Of a stretch of DNA of 64,000 nt, positions 53,619 through 63,183 are shown piece after piece. A program made the translations under genes and the position numbers. Within the stretch, counting starts at the first letter, position 1. The number at the start of each line of letters is the position of its first letter. Under the pieces are notes generated by a model that saw only the letters and a program-made list of their open reading frames with translations, was not told the origin of the DNA and made no database searches. This stretch comes from DATFVA01 sp963839165 (GTDB taxonomy: Bacteria > Bacteroidota > Ignavibacteria > Ignavibacteriales > Ignavibacteriaceae): the NCBI GenBank assembly GCA_963839165.1, contig CAWIUG010000049.1, positions 1-64,000 on the forward strand. The letters run 5' to 3'.

Positions 53619-55481
53619 TTATTTGGTTAGCATCATTTTCTTTACAGCAGAGAATGAAGAACCATCGATTCCAGTTGCTTCCAGCCGGTATAGATAAACA
53701 CCGCTGTTAAGTTTAGAAGCATCGAAATTTACCTGATGGTTCCCTGCAACCATTGAACCGCTTATAAGCTGAGAAACTTGCTGCCCCAGGATATTGAATA
53801 TTTTCAAAGAGACCTTTGAGTCGACCCTGAGGTTAAAGTTAATCATAGTTGTAGGGTTAAAAGGATTAGGGTAATTCTGTGAAAGAGAATAACTTACAGG
53901 CATTACCTCAACTGATACTTCGGAACTGAATGAAGATGTCCCCTGGAAATCATGCTGTTTCAGTCTGTAAGTATACTGACCGGCAGCAATATTCTGATCT
54001 ACAAAAGAATAAGAATTCGGTTGAGTTGAAGTTCCATGTCCCTGAACAAATCCTACAGTGGCAAAACCGCTGCCTGAATTTCTCTGGATTTCAAAACCCT
54101 TATTGTTAGTTTCAGATGCGGTCTTCCAGTTCAACGACACAGAATTCAGGTTAGCCTCAGCTGTAAATGAGGTTAATTCAACAGGAAGTGACCCTGCTGG
54201 CAGGAAGTCTGTTGCATAATATCTTGGGAATATCTGGTAACCACCATCATACGGAACACTGGCATCGAACTGACTTCCTATGCCTATAACGTCTACTGGC
54301 CATGTTGGCTCAGGCTGTCCGTCGATATCGGTATCTGAGTCTATCCTGAAGGTAACGGTATCGGGTCCGTCAGTCAATTGAAGGTTAGCGCTTGAACCTG
54401 CAGCAGGCCAGGTACCACCTGCAAGGTCTAATGACATAAAGCCCACGAGCGATCCTTCATACATTTCGGCATTAGCTTTATACTGAGCGAGAGTTAATAC
54501 AACAGGTTCAGGTGTAGGGTTCCCTGTGCTGATCAGTGACCAGCTTGAAGTATCAAGAAGTACTATTTCGGTCATTCCGTTATATTGGGTAACTTCACCC
54601 GTAACCTCAAGCATATCCCCCATATTCCATGTAAATACTGGAGGACCGTATACGAAGATATCTGTTCCTGCGGTACCATCAGATATATAAAACGAGTTAT
54701 TTGAAGTCTGATAATTTGGCGAAAATATTACACCCTGAACTGTTACAGTATCACCAAGGTGATCAGGAATAAAATCATTATTTAAATCTTCAATAGCCTG
54801 GGAAATGGGAATTACGGTTGCACCGCCTGATCCAGACATAATAAAATGATCAACCCACACGTTATCTGAATAATTACCTGAAGGTCCTCCATCGACTATA
54901 TAATAGTTAACGGCTATATGAACCTGGTTTCCGGCGAACGCAGAAAGATCAAAACCATATCTGTGCCAACTTCCCACAGGTCCATCGACCTTGAAGTATC
55001 CGATCTGGGTAAAACTACCTAAGTTGATATCTGTTGTAGATACCCATACCTTTAATGAATCATCATAACCCGCATCAATTGCCCCGGCATAGAAATATAT
55101 ACTATCTCCGCTGGTTACCATTGGAAGCTGAGGAGAGATAATCCATTCATCGATTAATCCGCTTGAATTGGCATTATTAAAATTACTGAACCAAAAACTT
55201 TGGGCAGCCTGAGGATATACAGTATCACCGCTCGTAAATGCAACAACCTGTCTGAAATCCCATGCAGTACCGCTTCCATCATTATCAACAATAGTCCAAT
55301 CAGTAGGAGGGGTAATAGTATTAAAAGTTTCCTCCCATTTAACATCCTTAATACCATTTAAACCTGAATAAATAGATGTTGGAATATAATTCGGTGATTG
55401 GGGTAAGGAAATCATTTTGGATTGTCCGAAGATCATCGAACAACTCATCAAAATGAATAAAACAATATAGATTTTTTTCAT
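53619..55481 (-). CDS. Secreted protein, choice-of-anchor J + OB-like + sorting domain
   Basis: A 620-residue extracellular protein. Signal IYIVLFILMSCSMIFGQ; residues about 48-215 a MAM-like choice-of-anchor J domain (EETFNTITPPTDWTIVDNDG, FSNFNNANSSGLIDEWIISP); residues about 230-420 an OB-fold-like DUF5689-type domain (GDTVTVQGVIFSPNYQTSNN, FYISDGTAGTDIFVYG, WNMGDMLEVTGEVTQYNG). Then a fibronectin-like segment (LPVELTSFTAEANLNS, NNKGFEIQRNSG) and the sorting domain with NYPNPFNPTTMINF and final KKMMLTK. Probably a surface-binding protein. It shares its last 190 residues with its two neighbours. Confidence 0.83.
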   Translation of the reverse strand: MKKIYIVLFILMSCSMIFGQSKMISLPQSPNYIPTSIYSGLNGIKDVKWEETFNTITPPTDWTIVDNDGSGTAWDFRQVVAFTSGDTVYPQAAQSFWFSNFNNANSSGLIDEWIISPQLPMVTSGDSIYFYAGAIDAGYDDSLKVWVSTTDINLGSFTQIGYFKVDGPVGSWHRYGFDLSAFAGNQVHIAVNYYIVDGGPSGNYSDNVWVDHFIMSGSGGATVIPISQAIEDLNNDFIPDHLGDTVTVQGVIFSPNYQTSNNSFYISDGTAGTDIFVYGPPVFTWNMGDMLEVTGEVTQYNGMTEIVLLDTSSWSLISTGNPTPEPVVLTLAQYKANAEMYEGSLVGFMSLDLAGGTWPAAGSSANLQLTDGPDTVTFRIDSDTDIDGQPEPTWPVDVIGIGSQFDASVPYDGGYQIFPRYYATDFLPAGSLPVELTSFTAEANLNSVSLNWKTASETNNKGFEIQRNSGSGFATVGFVQGHGTSTQPNSYSFVDQNIAAGQYTYRLKQHDFQGTSSFSSEVSVEVMPVSYSLSQNYPNPFNPTTMINFNLRVDSKVSLKIFNILGQQVSQLISGSMVAGNHQVNFDASKLNSGVYLYRLEATGIDGSSFSAVKKMMLTK

Positions 55482-55698
55482 AATTACTCCTTATGGAATG
55501 TAGATTAGAGTAAGTTCTCCCAATAAAATGAAGAGCTATTTATTTGTTTTAGAAATTTCAGCAATATTTTTTATAATTGCAACCTTTTGCATATTAAAAG
55601 ATTATTAACATAGAATCAAATAAATAGTAATGATTAATTTCACCTGGGTTATTTAGTGAGTTCTGATTTGACGGAAAAACTCCAGCATGCCTTCAAAA

Positions 55699-55728
55699 AA
55701 AAGCCGGACTGTTTCCAGACCGGCTTTT
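55699..55728 (-). terminator. Terminator after second sorting-domain gene
   Basis: AAAAGCCGG / CCGGCTTTT with inner CT/AG pairs, in the 267-base gap after the 55749-57953 gene. The stem sequence is nearly the same as that at 53577. Confidence 0.88.
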
Positions 55729-55748
55729 ATCGAATCACCTAAATAGTT

Positions 55749-57953
55749 TTACTTGGTTAAGATCATCTTCTTAACTGATGTAAAACTGTTTCCATCAGTT
55801 CCATTGGCTTCTATCTTATAAAGATAGACACCGCTGTTAAGTTTCGAAGCATCAAATGTAACATTATGAATACCAGCTGAAATATTCCCGTTGAGAAGCG
55901 TTGCAACTTCCTGGCCGAGAACATCAAACACCTTCAATGTAACTTTTGAATCTACTGCCAGACTATAGTTAATTACAGTTGACGGGTTAAAAGGATTCGG
56001 ATAATTCTGGGTAAGACCAAACACAGAAGGAGTACCAACAGTAACTTCAACAACTTTAGAAAAGTCTGTAGTACCGTCAAAATCGATCTGTCTTAGTCTA
56101 TATGAGTACGTACCTGATTTAACACTGTTATCTACAAAAGAATAACTATGTTTTTCAGTTGAAGTACCATTACCCTGAACAAAACCAAGTACTTCATATC
56201 CGCTGCCGGAATTCCTTTGAACTTCAAATCCACTGTTATTTGTCTCTGTAGCTGTCACCCAGTCCAACACAACATTGTTATCACTAACATTTGCATTGAA
56301 GGCTGTAAATTCAACAGGAATAACCTGCCAGGGCAGATTCAGAGCACACATTTCAGCACCAGAACCACCAAGGGGTCCTATATAAGTAGAGGCTCCTGTG
56401 GTCGGATCGATAGTTCTCCACTCGCCAGATGATGTATAAGCAGCCCAGTAAAGTATTCCTGTATTCTGATCAAATCCCATATCCTGAGCGTAGTTAGGGC
56501 TGACTCCCAGAGGACCAATTATTGTGGCAGCTCCGGTAGTTTTATCAACTGCAAATAAGCTAGCCGCATTTAACTCAAGGGCATAAAGTTGACCAGTAGG
56601 CGAACATGCTAATGAAATAAACAATTCACTACCAGCAGTTGCCTGACCGACTAAAGTACAGCTGCCAGTCGTAATATCGATTGTATATAAATTGTTCGGA
56701 CTATAACTAATACCATAATAAGTGTCAGTAGTAGGATCCCATGCAATTCCATTGATAGAAGGAGAAACATCTGTGGTTCCTATCATGGTCATGTCACCTG
56801 CTGTGGTAATGGAATAAAGAGGTTGAAATCCTGTGCCGCCATTATACTGAAGTCCGTACCATGCACCGCCATCACCTACAGTTCCTGCACAAATAAAAGC
56901 TGCTGAAGATGTAGGAGCGACGAGAGAGATCGTACTTGCATCCTCTTCAAAATAAGTTACAATACCTTCAGGAGTTCCACCAGGATCGTAAGCATTATAT
57001 GCAAAAACAGGTGTTAAATCAACGACGGAAATCGGCTGACTGAGACAATCGTTGCCGCTATTTGGATCACCGGCAAGTTGGGTACATACGTCAACTGTAT
57101 AATCACCTAATGCAGGATCCCAGGAATCGAATGTTACCTGCTGAGCTGTTAGTGATGCGAGATTTGTAACTGTTTTTGTTGATGTATAACTTCCGATTGT
57201 CATAGTAACATCGAAGCTTTCAGCTACATCGCTGTAATTGAAAACGGTAGCCATCGGGGTAGAGGCTCCGAGACCGATCATTGACGGCATATCAATTGAC
57301 TCAGTAGCTACATCGCCGGGTGTTGCAAGTAGATATGAAACTTCAATATATGGAGGGTTAGCATCATTCCACCCATCAAAGTTTACATAGTAGGATGTAG
57401 AGAAATCCCAATCAACAAATCCCATTGCAAACCAACCCTGGGATATAGCTGACTGGAAATCGGTGACAGCATTATTTCCGAGCGGACTACTATACCATCC
57501 GGTCGATAGATTGCTGGTTGAATAAATATATGCAATAGAACTACCATAATTGGCCTGAATCTGACTATTTATGGTAGCAGCATCGTCGGATACAGGGTTA
57601 ACTGTTCCCATTGGAGTTCCGCTCCAATAAGGGAAAACAGTTGAATTTACATAACCATAATAAGTAAGGCCTGTAATAAGTACCCCGGACGGGAGAGTGC
57701 TAAGATCAAATACAGCCCAGCCTACATTAGGGAAAACTGTATTAATCGTATTATCAGTTTTCGTTGTACCCTCAGTATAACCGGTCCAATAAGCTACACT
57801 TTGAGGATACACATTCATTACTTCACCGGGAGCCGCTTTAATGGGTGCGAGATTACCTTTAGGAGCCAGACCTGCAGGATCTACAACTTTATTCTGACCT
57901 ACAGCAGTCAGGAAAAATCCCATTATTAAACAAAGTAAAAAGGTCTTGTACAT
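55749..57953 (-). CDS. Large secreted protein with sorting domain
   Basis: About 734 residues. ATG at 57953 behind TTGGAGG gives a clean signal peptide (FLLCLIMGFFLTAVGQNK); the longer frame to 58001 lacks a ribosome site at the right distance. An unrecognised N-terminal beta domain (about residues 35-215) is followed by a CARDB-like module (MPSMIGLGASTPMATVFNYS to VDVCTQLAGDPNSGNDC) and then a repeated DUF4394/beta-propeller-like region (SINGIAWDPTTDTYYGISYS, LYTIDITTGSCTLVGQATAG, LFAVDKTTGAATIIGPLG). The C-terminus is the shared fibronectin-like plus YPNPFNPSTVINYSL sorting module, ending KKMILTK. Surface or secreted; substrate unknown. Confidence 0.8.
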   Translation of the reverse strand: MYKTFLLCLIMGFFLTAVGQNKVVDPAGLAPKGNLAPIKAAPGEVMNVYPQSVAYWTGYTEGTTKTDNTINTVFPNVGWAVFDLSTLPSGVLITGLTYYGYVNSTVFPYWSGTPMGTVNPVSDDAATINSQIQANYGSSIAYIYSTSNLSTGWYSSPLGNNAVTDFQSAISQGWFAMGFVDWDFSTSYYVNFDGWNDANPPYIEVSYLLATPGDVATESIDMPSMIGLGASTPMATVFNYSDVAESFDVTMTIGSYTSTKTVTNLASLTAQQVTFDSWDPALGDYTVDVCTQLAGDPNSGNDCLSQPISVVDLTPVFAYNAYDPGGTPEGIVTYFEEDASTISLVAPTSSAAFICAGTVGDGGAWYGLQYNGGTGFQPLYSITTAGDMTMIGTTDVSPSINGIAWDPTTDTYYGISYSPNNLYTIDITTGSCTLVGQATAGSELFISLACSPTGQLYALELNAASLFAVDKTTGAATIIGPLGVSPNYAQDMGFDQNTGILYWAAYTSSGEWRTIDPTTGASTYIGPLGGSGAEMCALNLPWQVIPVEFTAFNANVSDNNVVLDWVTATETNNSGFEVQRNSGSGYEVLGFVQGNGTSTEKHSYSFVDNSVKSGTYSYRLRQIDFDGTTDFSKVVEVTVGTPSVFGLTQNYPNPFNPSTVINYSLAVDSKVTLKVFDVLGQEVATLLNGNISAGIHNVTFDASKLNSGVYLYKIEANGTDGNSFTSVKKMILTK

Positions 57954-58243
57954 AAACGAACCTCCAAAATTTGAAAAATGAGTAATTAATTTAGACACCA
58001 TTTCTCACTTCCGTTAAATCACCTCCTTAAAGAATAAAATTAGGTGAACTAAGTATTCGCTCTGGTTTACTTCTCGTACTAATTCAATGTCAGGATTAGA
58101 TCTAATGAGCAGCTCATAGAAAATTCTCCGGGATTATGAGTTTTTTTTGAATTGAGCTTAAACTACAAAAGTTGAAAATTAGTTACAAGAAAGAGACTTG
58201 CTTCTTTAACTTTTTTTTTGAGGGAGAGCCGGAAAATGGAAAA

Positions 58244-58271
58244 AAAAGCCCGGTTAAAACACCGGGCTTTT
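58244..58271 (-). terminator. Terminator after third sorting-domain gene
   Basis: AAAAGCCCGGT / ACCGGGCTTTT, an 11-bp perfect stem with a six-base loop, 15 bases past the stop of the 58287-60869 gene. The remaining 290 bases up to the next start at 57953 hold no gene, only a second AAGGAGGTGATTT leader sequence near 58026. Confidence 0.9.
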
Positions 58272-58286
58272 AAGTTCAGTAAATAA

Positions 58287-60869
58287 TTACTTGGTTAAGA
58301 GCATTTTCTTAACAGCAGTAAAGTTACTTCCGTCTGCTCCTGTAGCATCTATTCTATATAGATAAACACCACTAGTAAGATTAGAAGCATTAAAGCTGAC
58401 AAAATGAGTTCCTGCAAGTAAGTTACCATTCAACAGGGTTGCTACTTCCTGACCAAGGATATCAAATATCTTCAGTGTTACCTTTGAATCTGAAGCAAGG
58501 CTGAAGTTAATCTGAGTCGTTGGGTTGAACGGATTTGGATAGTTCTGAGCTAATGAATAAACCATTGGTACAGTAACGTTAGCTTCAACAACCTGTGAGT
58601 ACGCAAAGCTGCCATTAAAGTCAACCTGTTTCAATCTGTAGGAATACTGACCAGGTGTGATTGAATTGTCAACAAAGGAATACTCGTGAGATTGAGTTGA
58701 AGTTCCGTTTCCGTTAACGAAGCCGATAGTAGCAAAGGTTTCACCATTACTTCTCTGAACTTCAAAACCTCTGTTATTGGTTTCTGTAGCTGTCGCCCAG
58801 TTAAGAACTACAGTTCCGTTGTCTGCTTTAGCGGAGAATGTAGTAAACTCAACAGGAATGACTGGGGGCATTGTCTGACCGAAATAAAAGTCATCAATGT
58901 ACATTTCATCGTTAGGAGTAGCACCAAAGAAATCATTGGCATCCAGCTGCTGCAATAATGTTCCACCACGTGACCACTGCCATGAAGCTATTGATGTCAA
59001 AGGATCTGATGTTCCGAATAATAATTCTGCCTGGTCGGCGTCAAGATCTACCATAAGTACAACCTGCTGCCAGGTATTTTCTGCCCAGGCAAAGTTAACT
59101 GTAGCCCCGTTGTCCAATTCCCCGCCTCCGCCAGCATTGAAATAACATTCCATTCCCCATTCTGAATTATTTCCATCGAATAGAGTCAAAGCATTAAAAT
59201 ATCCAGCTTTTCCAGTAGGAATGTAAACCATCATACTCATGTACCAGGTACCGGAAGTCTGAGTACCAAGCAGTTTAACAAGATCATTGTTCTCAACAAT
59301 AACAGCTGAATTTGAACCACTGAAAGCATATGCATCTGAAATAAACGGATCTTCAGAGGTGCAAGGAGTCAGGGACCATGTTGTCCAGTTGGTTGGATCC
59401 TGGCATGCAAGCTGCTCTCCAGCAGTGAAACCATCAAAGTTTTCTGCAAAAGCAGTTGAACCACCAGTTAAACCTTGAACCAGAACATTATCAATGGTCC
59501 ACCACCAGTCCCATCCGGGCTGAACTGATCTGAACCTCAGCATGAAACTCATTCCATCATACGCACTTAAATCAACAACCTCTGTTGTGTTGCGTAAGTC
59601 CACACCGATAACTGACCATACTGTTGTCCAGGTTGCGCCGCCATCAGCACTTACCTCAACATAACTTGCATCATCAGTAGCATAAGTGTAAAAGTCATTA
59701 TCAAATGTTAGAGTCAAGTTAGTAGCGTTTGTTGCATCGATGGCATCTGTTATTGTTGCTGTAGACAACATTCCATCTCCGCAATCATCTGCATCTGCTG
59801 AAAGAACTGCTCCGCACCCACCGCCGCAAGGAAGTGTATACGTATTAGGGTAAGGAGGAGAAAATGTTGCCCAATCGCAGACTCCACCATCATTTGTAAT
59901 AGTCCATAACCCGGTTCCACTTTCAAAGTCATCGGAGAAAAGTGTCGCCACGTTCGGATCCTGTACTGTAGAATAAGACCAGTTAGTACCATAAGTTGTT
60001 CCGGTACCATCGGTTTCATCAACTTTCCAGTAGTAGGTAGTTAAATAACCCATTGATCCGGGATCAAAAGTAGAAATTGGTGATCCTGAATAAACTGAAG
60101 TTAAATTTCCAGGATCTGTACCCCAGAAAACTTCAATAGAAGTTGCACCGGCAGGGTTAGTCCAGCTGATATCCTGATTAATATCAACGTCTGTAGCGCC
60201 ATTAGCTGGATTGGGATCAGTTGCTAAGCCCGGTCCACCGAGAACACCTTCAACTACTGCTGCAATATTCCAATTATAGTTAAGGGATGGAGCAATTATA
60301 TGCAATTGACTCCACGTGCCTCCATTATATATCCAGTCCCCTCCGGATACAGCCGGACCGGCATCACAACCAGCGGGATAAAGACCTGCAGGATGTGTTA
60401 CTTCATAACCAACCCAGATATCACCGCCTGTAATGGCAACCGGAGTACTAAGATCAATAGTCTGCCAACTTGAAGCTACAGGGGTGAAAGGGGCAGAATA
60501 AAGTAATGTACCAGGAGATGTTGCTGTGCCGGCATCATATATTTTTAATGCCGCAGAGGTAGGAACGTCATTTATATAAACCTGTACCTGGATTAAATTC
60601 CAACCCGTATATTGGGCAGTCTGTGCTGCTGTAAATTGAGCAGCTACCTGAAATGTACCAGCGGCTGTTAACCCAATAGCATCATAATTGGTACCATTGT
60701 CTAACTCTAGAGTGGCCTGATCTCGCTGAGTTGAATGGATAATCTTTTCCCCTCCCTTATAAGGCGGATTTGAATTTCTTATAGAAGAAATATTTTGGGG
60801 AAAAATTGAAACAGAAAAGACAAGCATGAAACACCACATGAGAAAAAGCCGTATTGTCGAACTTCTCAT
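58287..60869 (-). CDS. Large secreted multidomain protein with sorting domain
   Basis: An 860-residue extracellular protein. Signal MWCFMLVFSVSIFPQ; residues 75-205 a beta-sandwich (AQYTGWNLIQVQVYINDV, GGDIWVGYEVTHPAG); residues 215-300 a fibronectin-like repeat (PNPANGATDVDINQDISW); residues about 320-470 a choice-of-anchor J/MAM-like domain (FSDDFESGTGLWTITNDGG, LRFRSVQPGWDWWWTIDNV); residues about 480-660 a second lectin-like sandwich. Then comes the shared C-terminal module with NYPNPFNPTTQINFSL and final KKMLLTK. Likely a secreted or surface adhesin or hydrolase-associated protein; no catalytic motif seen. Confidence 0.82.
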   Translation of the reverse strand: MRSSTIRLFLMWCFMLVFSVSIFPQNISSIRNSNPPYKGGEKIIHSTQRDQATLELDNGTNYDAIGLTAAGTFQVAAQFTAAQTAQYTGWNLIQVQVYINDVPTSAALKIYDAGTATSPGTLLYSAPFTPVASSWQTIDLSTPVAITGGDIWVGYEVTHPAGLYPAGCDAGPAVSGGDWIYNGGTWSQLHIIAPSLNYNWNIAAVVEGVLGGPGLATDPNPANGATDVDINQDISWTNPAGATSIEVFWGTDPGNLTSVYSGSPISTFDPGSMGYLTTYYWKVDETDGTGTTYGTNWSYSTVQDPNVATLFSDDFESGTGLWTITNDGGVCDWATFSPPYPNTYTLPCGGGCGAVLSADADDCGDGMLSTATITDAIDATNATNLTLTFDNDFYTYATDDASYVEVSADGGATWTTVWSVIGVDLRNTTEVVDLSAYDGMSFMLRFRSVQPGWDWWWTIDNVLVQGLTGGSTAFAENFDGFTAGEQLACQDPTNWTTWSLTPCTSEDPFISDAYAFSGSNSAVIVENNDLVKLLGTQTSGTWYMSMMVYIPTGKAGYFNALTLFDGNNSEWGMECYFNAGGGGELDNGATVNFAWAENTWQQVVLMVDLDADQAELLFGTSDPLTSIASWQWSRGGTLLQQLDANDFFGATPNDEMYIDDFYFGQTMPPVIPVEFTTFSAKADNGTVVLNWATATETNNRGFEVQRSNGETFATIGFVNGNGTSTQSHEYSFVDNSITPGQYSYRLKQVDFNGSFAYSQVVEANVTVPMVYSLAQNYPNPFNPTTQINFSLASDSKVTLKIFDILGQEVATLLNGNLLAGTHFVSFNASNLTSGVYLYRIDATGADGSNFTAVKKMLLTK

Positions 60870-60889
60870 ATTAGAACTCCTTTAAATTA

Positions 60890-61024
60890 TTAGTTAGTAT
60901 TTTGGTTTTGAGCAATATCAGGCATCAGGGAGATACCATATCTAATTACTGCAAAATTCTGAAAAATAAAACTTCCTCCAATGTTTGAATAATTATTGTT
61001 ACCAAAATGAAGGATTATAACTAT
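60890..61024 (-). other. Leader with strong ribosome site, open frame without ATG
   Basis: On the minus strand AAAGGAGGTGAAATCC is followed, nine bases later, by an ATA that opens a 44-codon frame (VIILHFGNNNYSNIGGSF at its start) ending TAA at 60890, just before the third sorting-domain gene. Such a strong Shine-Dalgarno without an ATG is odd. A similar AAGGAGGTGATTT lies in the leader of the 57953 gene. It may be a leader peptide or a regulatory RNA feature; coding is unproven. Confidence 0.3.
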
Positions 61025-61049
61025 TGGATTTCACCTCCTTTTATTTGAG

Positions 61050-61169
61050 TTAAGAATTGTTTATGGAACTAAATTGTTTAAAAACCCGAGGGTAATATTT
61101 TAGAAGAGGAAGCATTGAAAAAATAATAAATGCCATAGAGTTGACATTAATCGAAATTAAGAACTGCAT
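61050..61169 (-). CDS. Possible 39-residue membrane peptide
   Basis: ATG at 61169 is preceded by AAGGAGG at ideal spacing. The frame reads MQFLISINVNSMAFIIFSML, then PLLKYYPRVFKQFSSI, ending at TAA 61050. The first 20 residues could cross a membrane and the tail is basic. The rest of the 640-base gap (60870-61512) shows no other gene. Small size makes chance likely, but the ribosome site is among the best in the window. Confidence 0.4.
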   Translation of the reverse strand: MQFLISINVNSMAFIIFSMLPLLKYYPRVFKQFSSINNS

Positions 61170-61512
61170 ATCCACTTGCCTCCTTGTATTAATTAAATGA
61201 AGGATAATGATAACCCTTACAAATAATTTCCCAGATTTGATGGAATAGAAAACTATTTCCGAGTAACGCTAATAATCATAGTCAAAATAATTAAATTTAG
61301 CAAGAAAAATCAGTACTTAAGAAAAAAATATATTTGGATTTTTCTACCTGGAAAAAAAATTTAAGATTAATTGGTTACCGGCGATGAATAATCGGAAAGA
61401 CTGGAGAAGAGAAACTCAGTAGTTTAAGTTCGGAGATGAGATCAGGTGGTTTAATATAGATAATAACCACTGCTGCTATTTTGTACAATATGTCGGATAT
61501 TATTATGTAAAA

Positions 61513-62004
61513 CTATCTGACTGTTTTGTTTTTATCAAGAGAAGTTTGTTCAAGTTTCTTTTTATAATCAAGCATTTTTTGTTGAACATTACTATCTGAA
61601 GTCCCGATAATCTGCAAAGCTAGGAGTCCTGCATTCTTGGCCTGATTGATGCCGACCGTCGCAACCGGTACTCCCCCAGGCATTTGTACTATCGAAAGAA
61701 GTGAGTCCAGGCCATCCAGCGATTTCGATTTTACGGGCACGCCTATAACAGGCAATGGAGAATGAGCTGCGGTCATTCCTGGCAGATGTGCTGCCCCCCC
61801 TGCTCCGGCAATTATAACCTTAATTCCTTTTTCATGAGCTGTAGATCCATACTCAGCCATAAATTTTGGGGTACGGTGGGCGGAAACAATCTTTATTTCG
61901 TAGGGAATCTCAAATTCTTTTAAGACAGATGCAGCCTCGTGCATAACCGGCAAATCAGAATCGCTCCCCATTATTATTCCGACTATTGGTTTTATTTTCA
62001 TCAT
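61513..62004 (-). CDS. purE: N5-carboxyaminoimidazole ribonucleotide mutase
   Basis: Purine step moving the carboxyl group of N5-CAIR to C4. The 163-residue protein has the class I PurE signature VGIIMGSDSDLPVMHEAA, the catalytic SAHRTPKFMAEYG near residue 43 and the AGAGGAAHLPGMTAAHSPLPVIGVPV loop near 67-92. The ATGATG start follows AGGAG, so M1 or M2 may be used. It follows purK by four bases, the usual pair. Confidence 0.97.
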   Translation of the reverse strand: MMKIKPIVGIIMGSDSDLPVMHEAASVLKEFEIPYEIKIVSAHRTPKFMAEYGSTAHEKGIKVIIAGAGGAAHLPGMTAAHSPLPVIGVPVKSKSLDGLDSLLSIVQMPGGVPVATVGINQAKNAGLLALQIIGTSDSNVQQKMLDYKKKLEQTSLDKNKTVR

Positions 62005-62008
62005 TCTC

Positions 62009-63145
62009 CTAAATAATTATTTTTGGTTCAATCTTCTTCAGCCTGGCTAAAACTGTTCCGGTATTTCGGCCAAGCATTGTTATATGTCCCATCTTTCTTC
62101 CAGGTCTCGATTTATCTTTTCCATAGATATGGAGATGTACATCCTCATCATTCAAAGCTTCTCTGTAATCCTCAACTATGCCCAGACCATCCTTTTTACC
62201 AAGCAGATTGATCATTACTGCGGCTGGTTTCACCATATCAACCGACCCAAGAGGTAAATTTAGAACAGCCCGTACATGATTTTCAAACTGCGAAGTAACA
62301 CATGCTTCAATTGTATAGTGCCCCGAGTTGTGAGGACGCGGGGCCATTTCGTTTACAAGGAGTTTATTATTCCTGGTGATAAATAACTCTACTCCGAATA
62401 TTCCGTATCCCTTTACAGCTTCAACAGCTTTAATCGAAATTTCTTCTGCTGTCTTTCGCAGTCCGGAACTTATGTCTGCCGGGGCAATAACGGTATGACA
62501 AATATGATCTCTCTGAATAGTTTCAACTACCGGATATGCTTTTATTTCTTTCCGTGTCCGTGCAATCATCACCGCAAGTTCTTTTCTAAAGTCGATCAGT
62601 TCTTCAGCCATTAACAGGGAATGCCTTCCGGAGAGTTCCTTTACGCCTTTTGCAAAGCTATCTTCATCCTTAACAAAAGCATTGCCGTAGCCATCATAAC
62701 CCATCTTCCTTGATTTCAGTATAAAACTTTTCCCAAGCTTTCGGGCAATAGAACTATAGGTGCTTGAATCTTTAACTTCAATAAATTCAGGAACCGGAAT
62801 CCCGTTTTTCCTGAAAGTTTTTTTCTGAATATATTTATCCTGTATTAGTGAAATAGTTCTTGATGAAGGCAGAACTTTCTTTCCTAGCTGTTCAATAAAT
62901 TCGAGATCTTTATAATCAATAAACTCATTCTCAAGAGTTATAACATCACAGTTTTCAGCAAATTTTCTAAGCAGTTTTTTATCATCAACCCAGCCTACAT
63001 AATCGTGTTTAGTAAGCATTCCCGCCGGCGATTGAGGAATTTTTTCCATTATAGCGATTTCGAATCCCAGCTTATATGCCTGGTATGCCGACATCCTGGC
63101 AAGCTGGCCTCCTCCTAATATTCCTATGCGAATTCGTTTTTGCAT
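62009..63145 (-). CDS. purK: N5-carboxyaminoimidazole ribonucleotide synthase
   Basis: ATP-grasp enzyme carboxylating AIR before PurE. The 378-residue protein begins IGILGGGQLARMSAYQAYKLG, with VITLENEFIDYKDLEF near residue 71, LIQDKYIQKKTFRKNGIPVPEF near 100, KSRKMGYDGYGN near 144 and VNEMAPRPHNSGHYTIEAC near 264 carrying metal and nucleotide contacts. Full length. Upstream lies the ComEC-like gene on the same strand after 38 bases. Confidence 0.96.
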   Translation of the reverse strand: MQKRIRIGILGGGQLARMSAYQAYKLGFEIAIMEKIPQSPAGMLTKHDYVGWVDDKKLLRKFAENCDVITLENEFIDYKDLEFIEQLGKKVLPSSRTISLIQDKYIQKKTFRKNGIPVPEFIEVKDSSTYSSIARKLGKSFILKSRKMGYDGYGNAFVKDEDSFAKGVKELSGRHSLLMAEELIDFRKELAVMIARTRKEIKAYPVVETIQRDHICHTVIAPADISSGLRKTAEEISIKAVEAVKGYGIFGVELFITRNNKLLVNEMAPRPHNSGHYTIEACVTSQFENHVRAVLNLPLGSVDMVKPAAVMINLLGKKDGLGIVEDYREALNDEDVHLHIYGKDKSRPGRKMGHITMLGRNTGTVLARLKKIEPKIII

Positions 63146-63183
63146 ATTTCCATAATGCGTACTGTGAAATGAATACTACTAAT

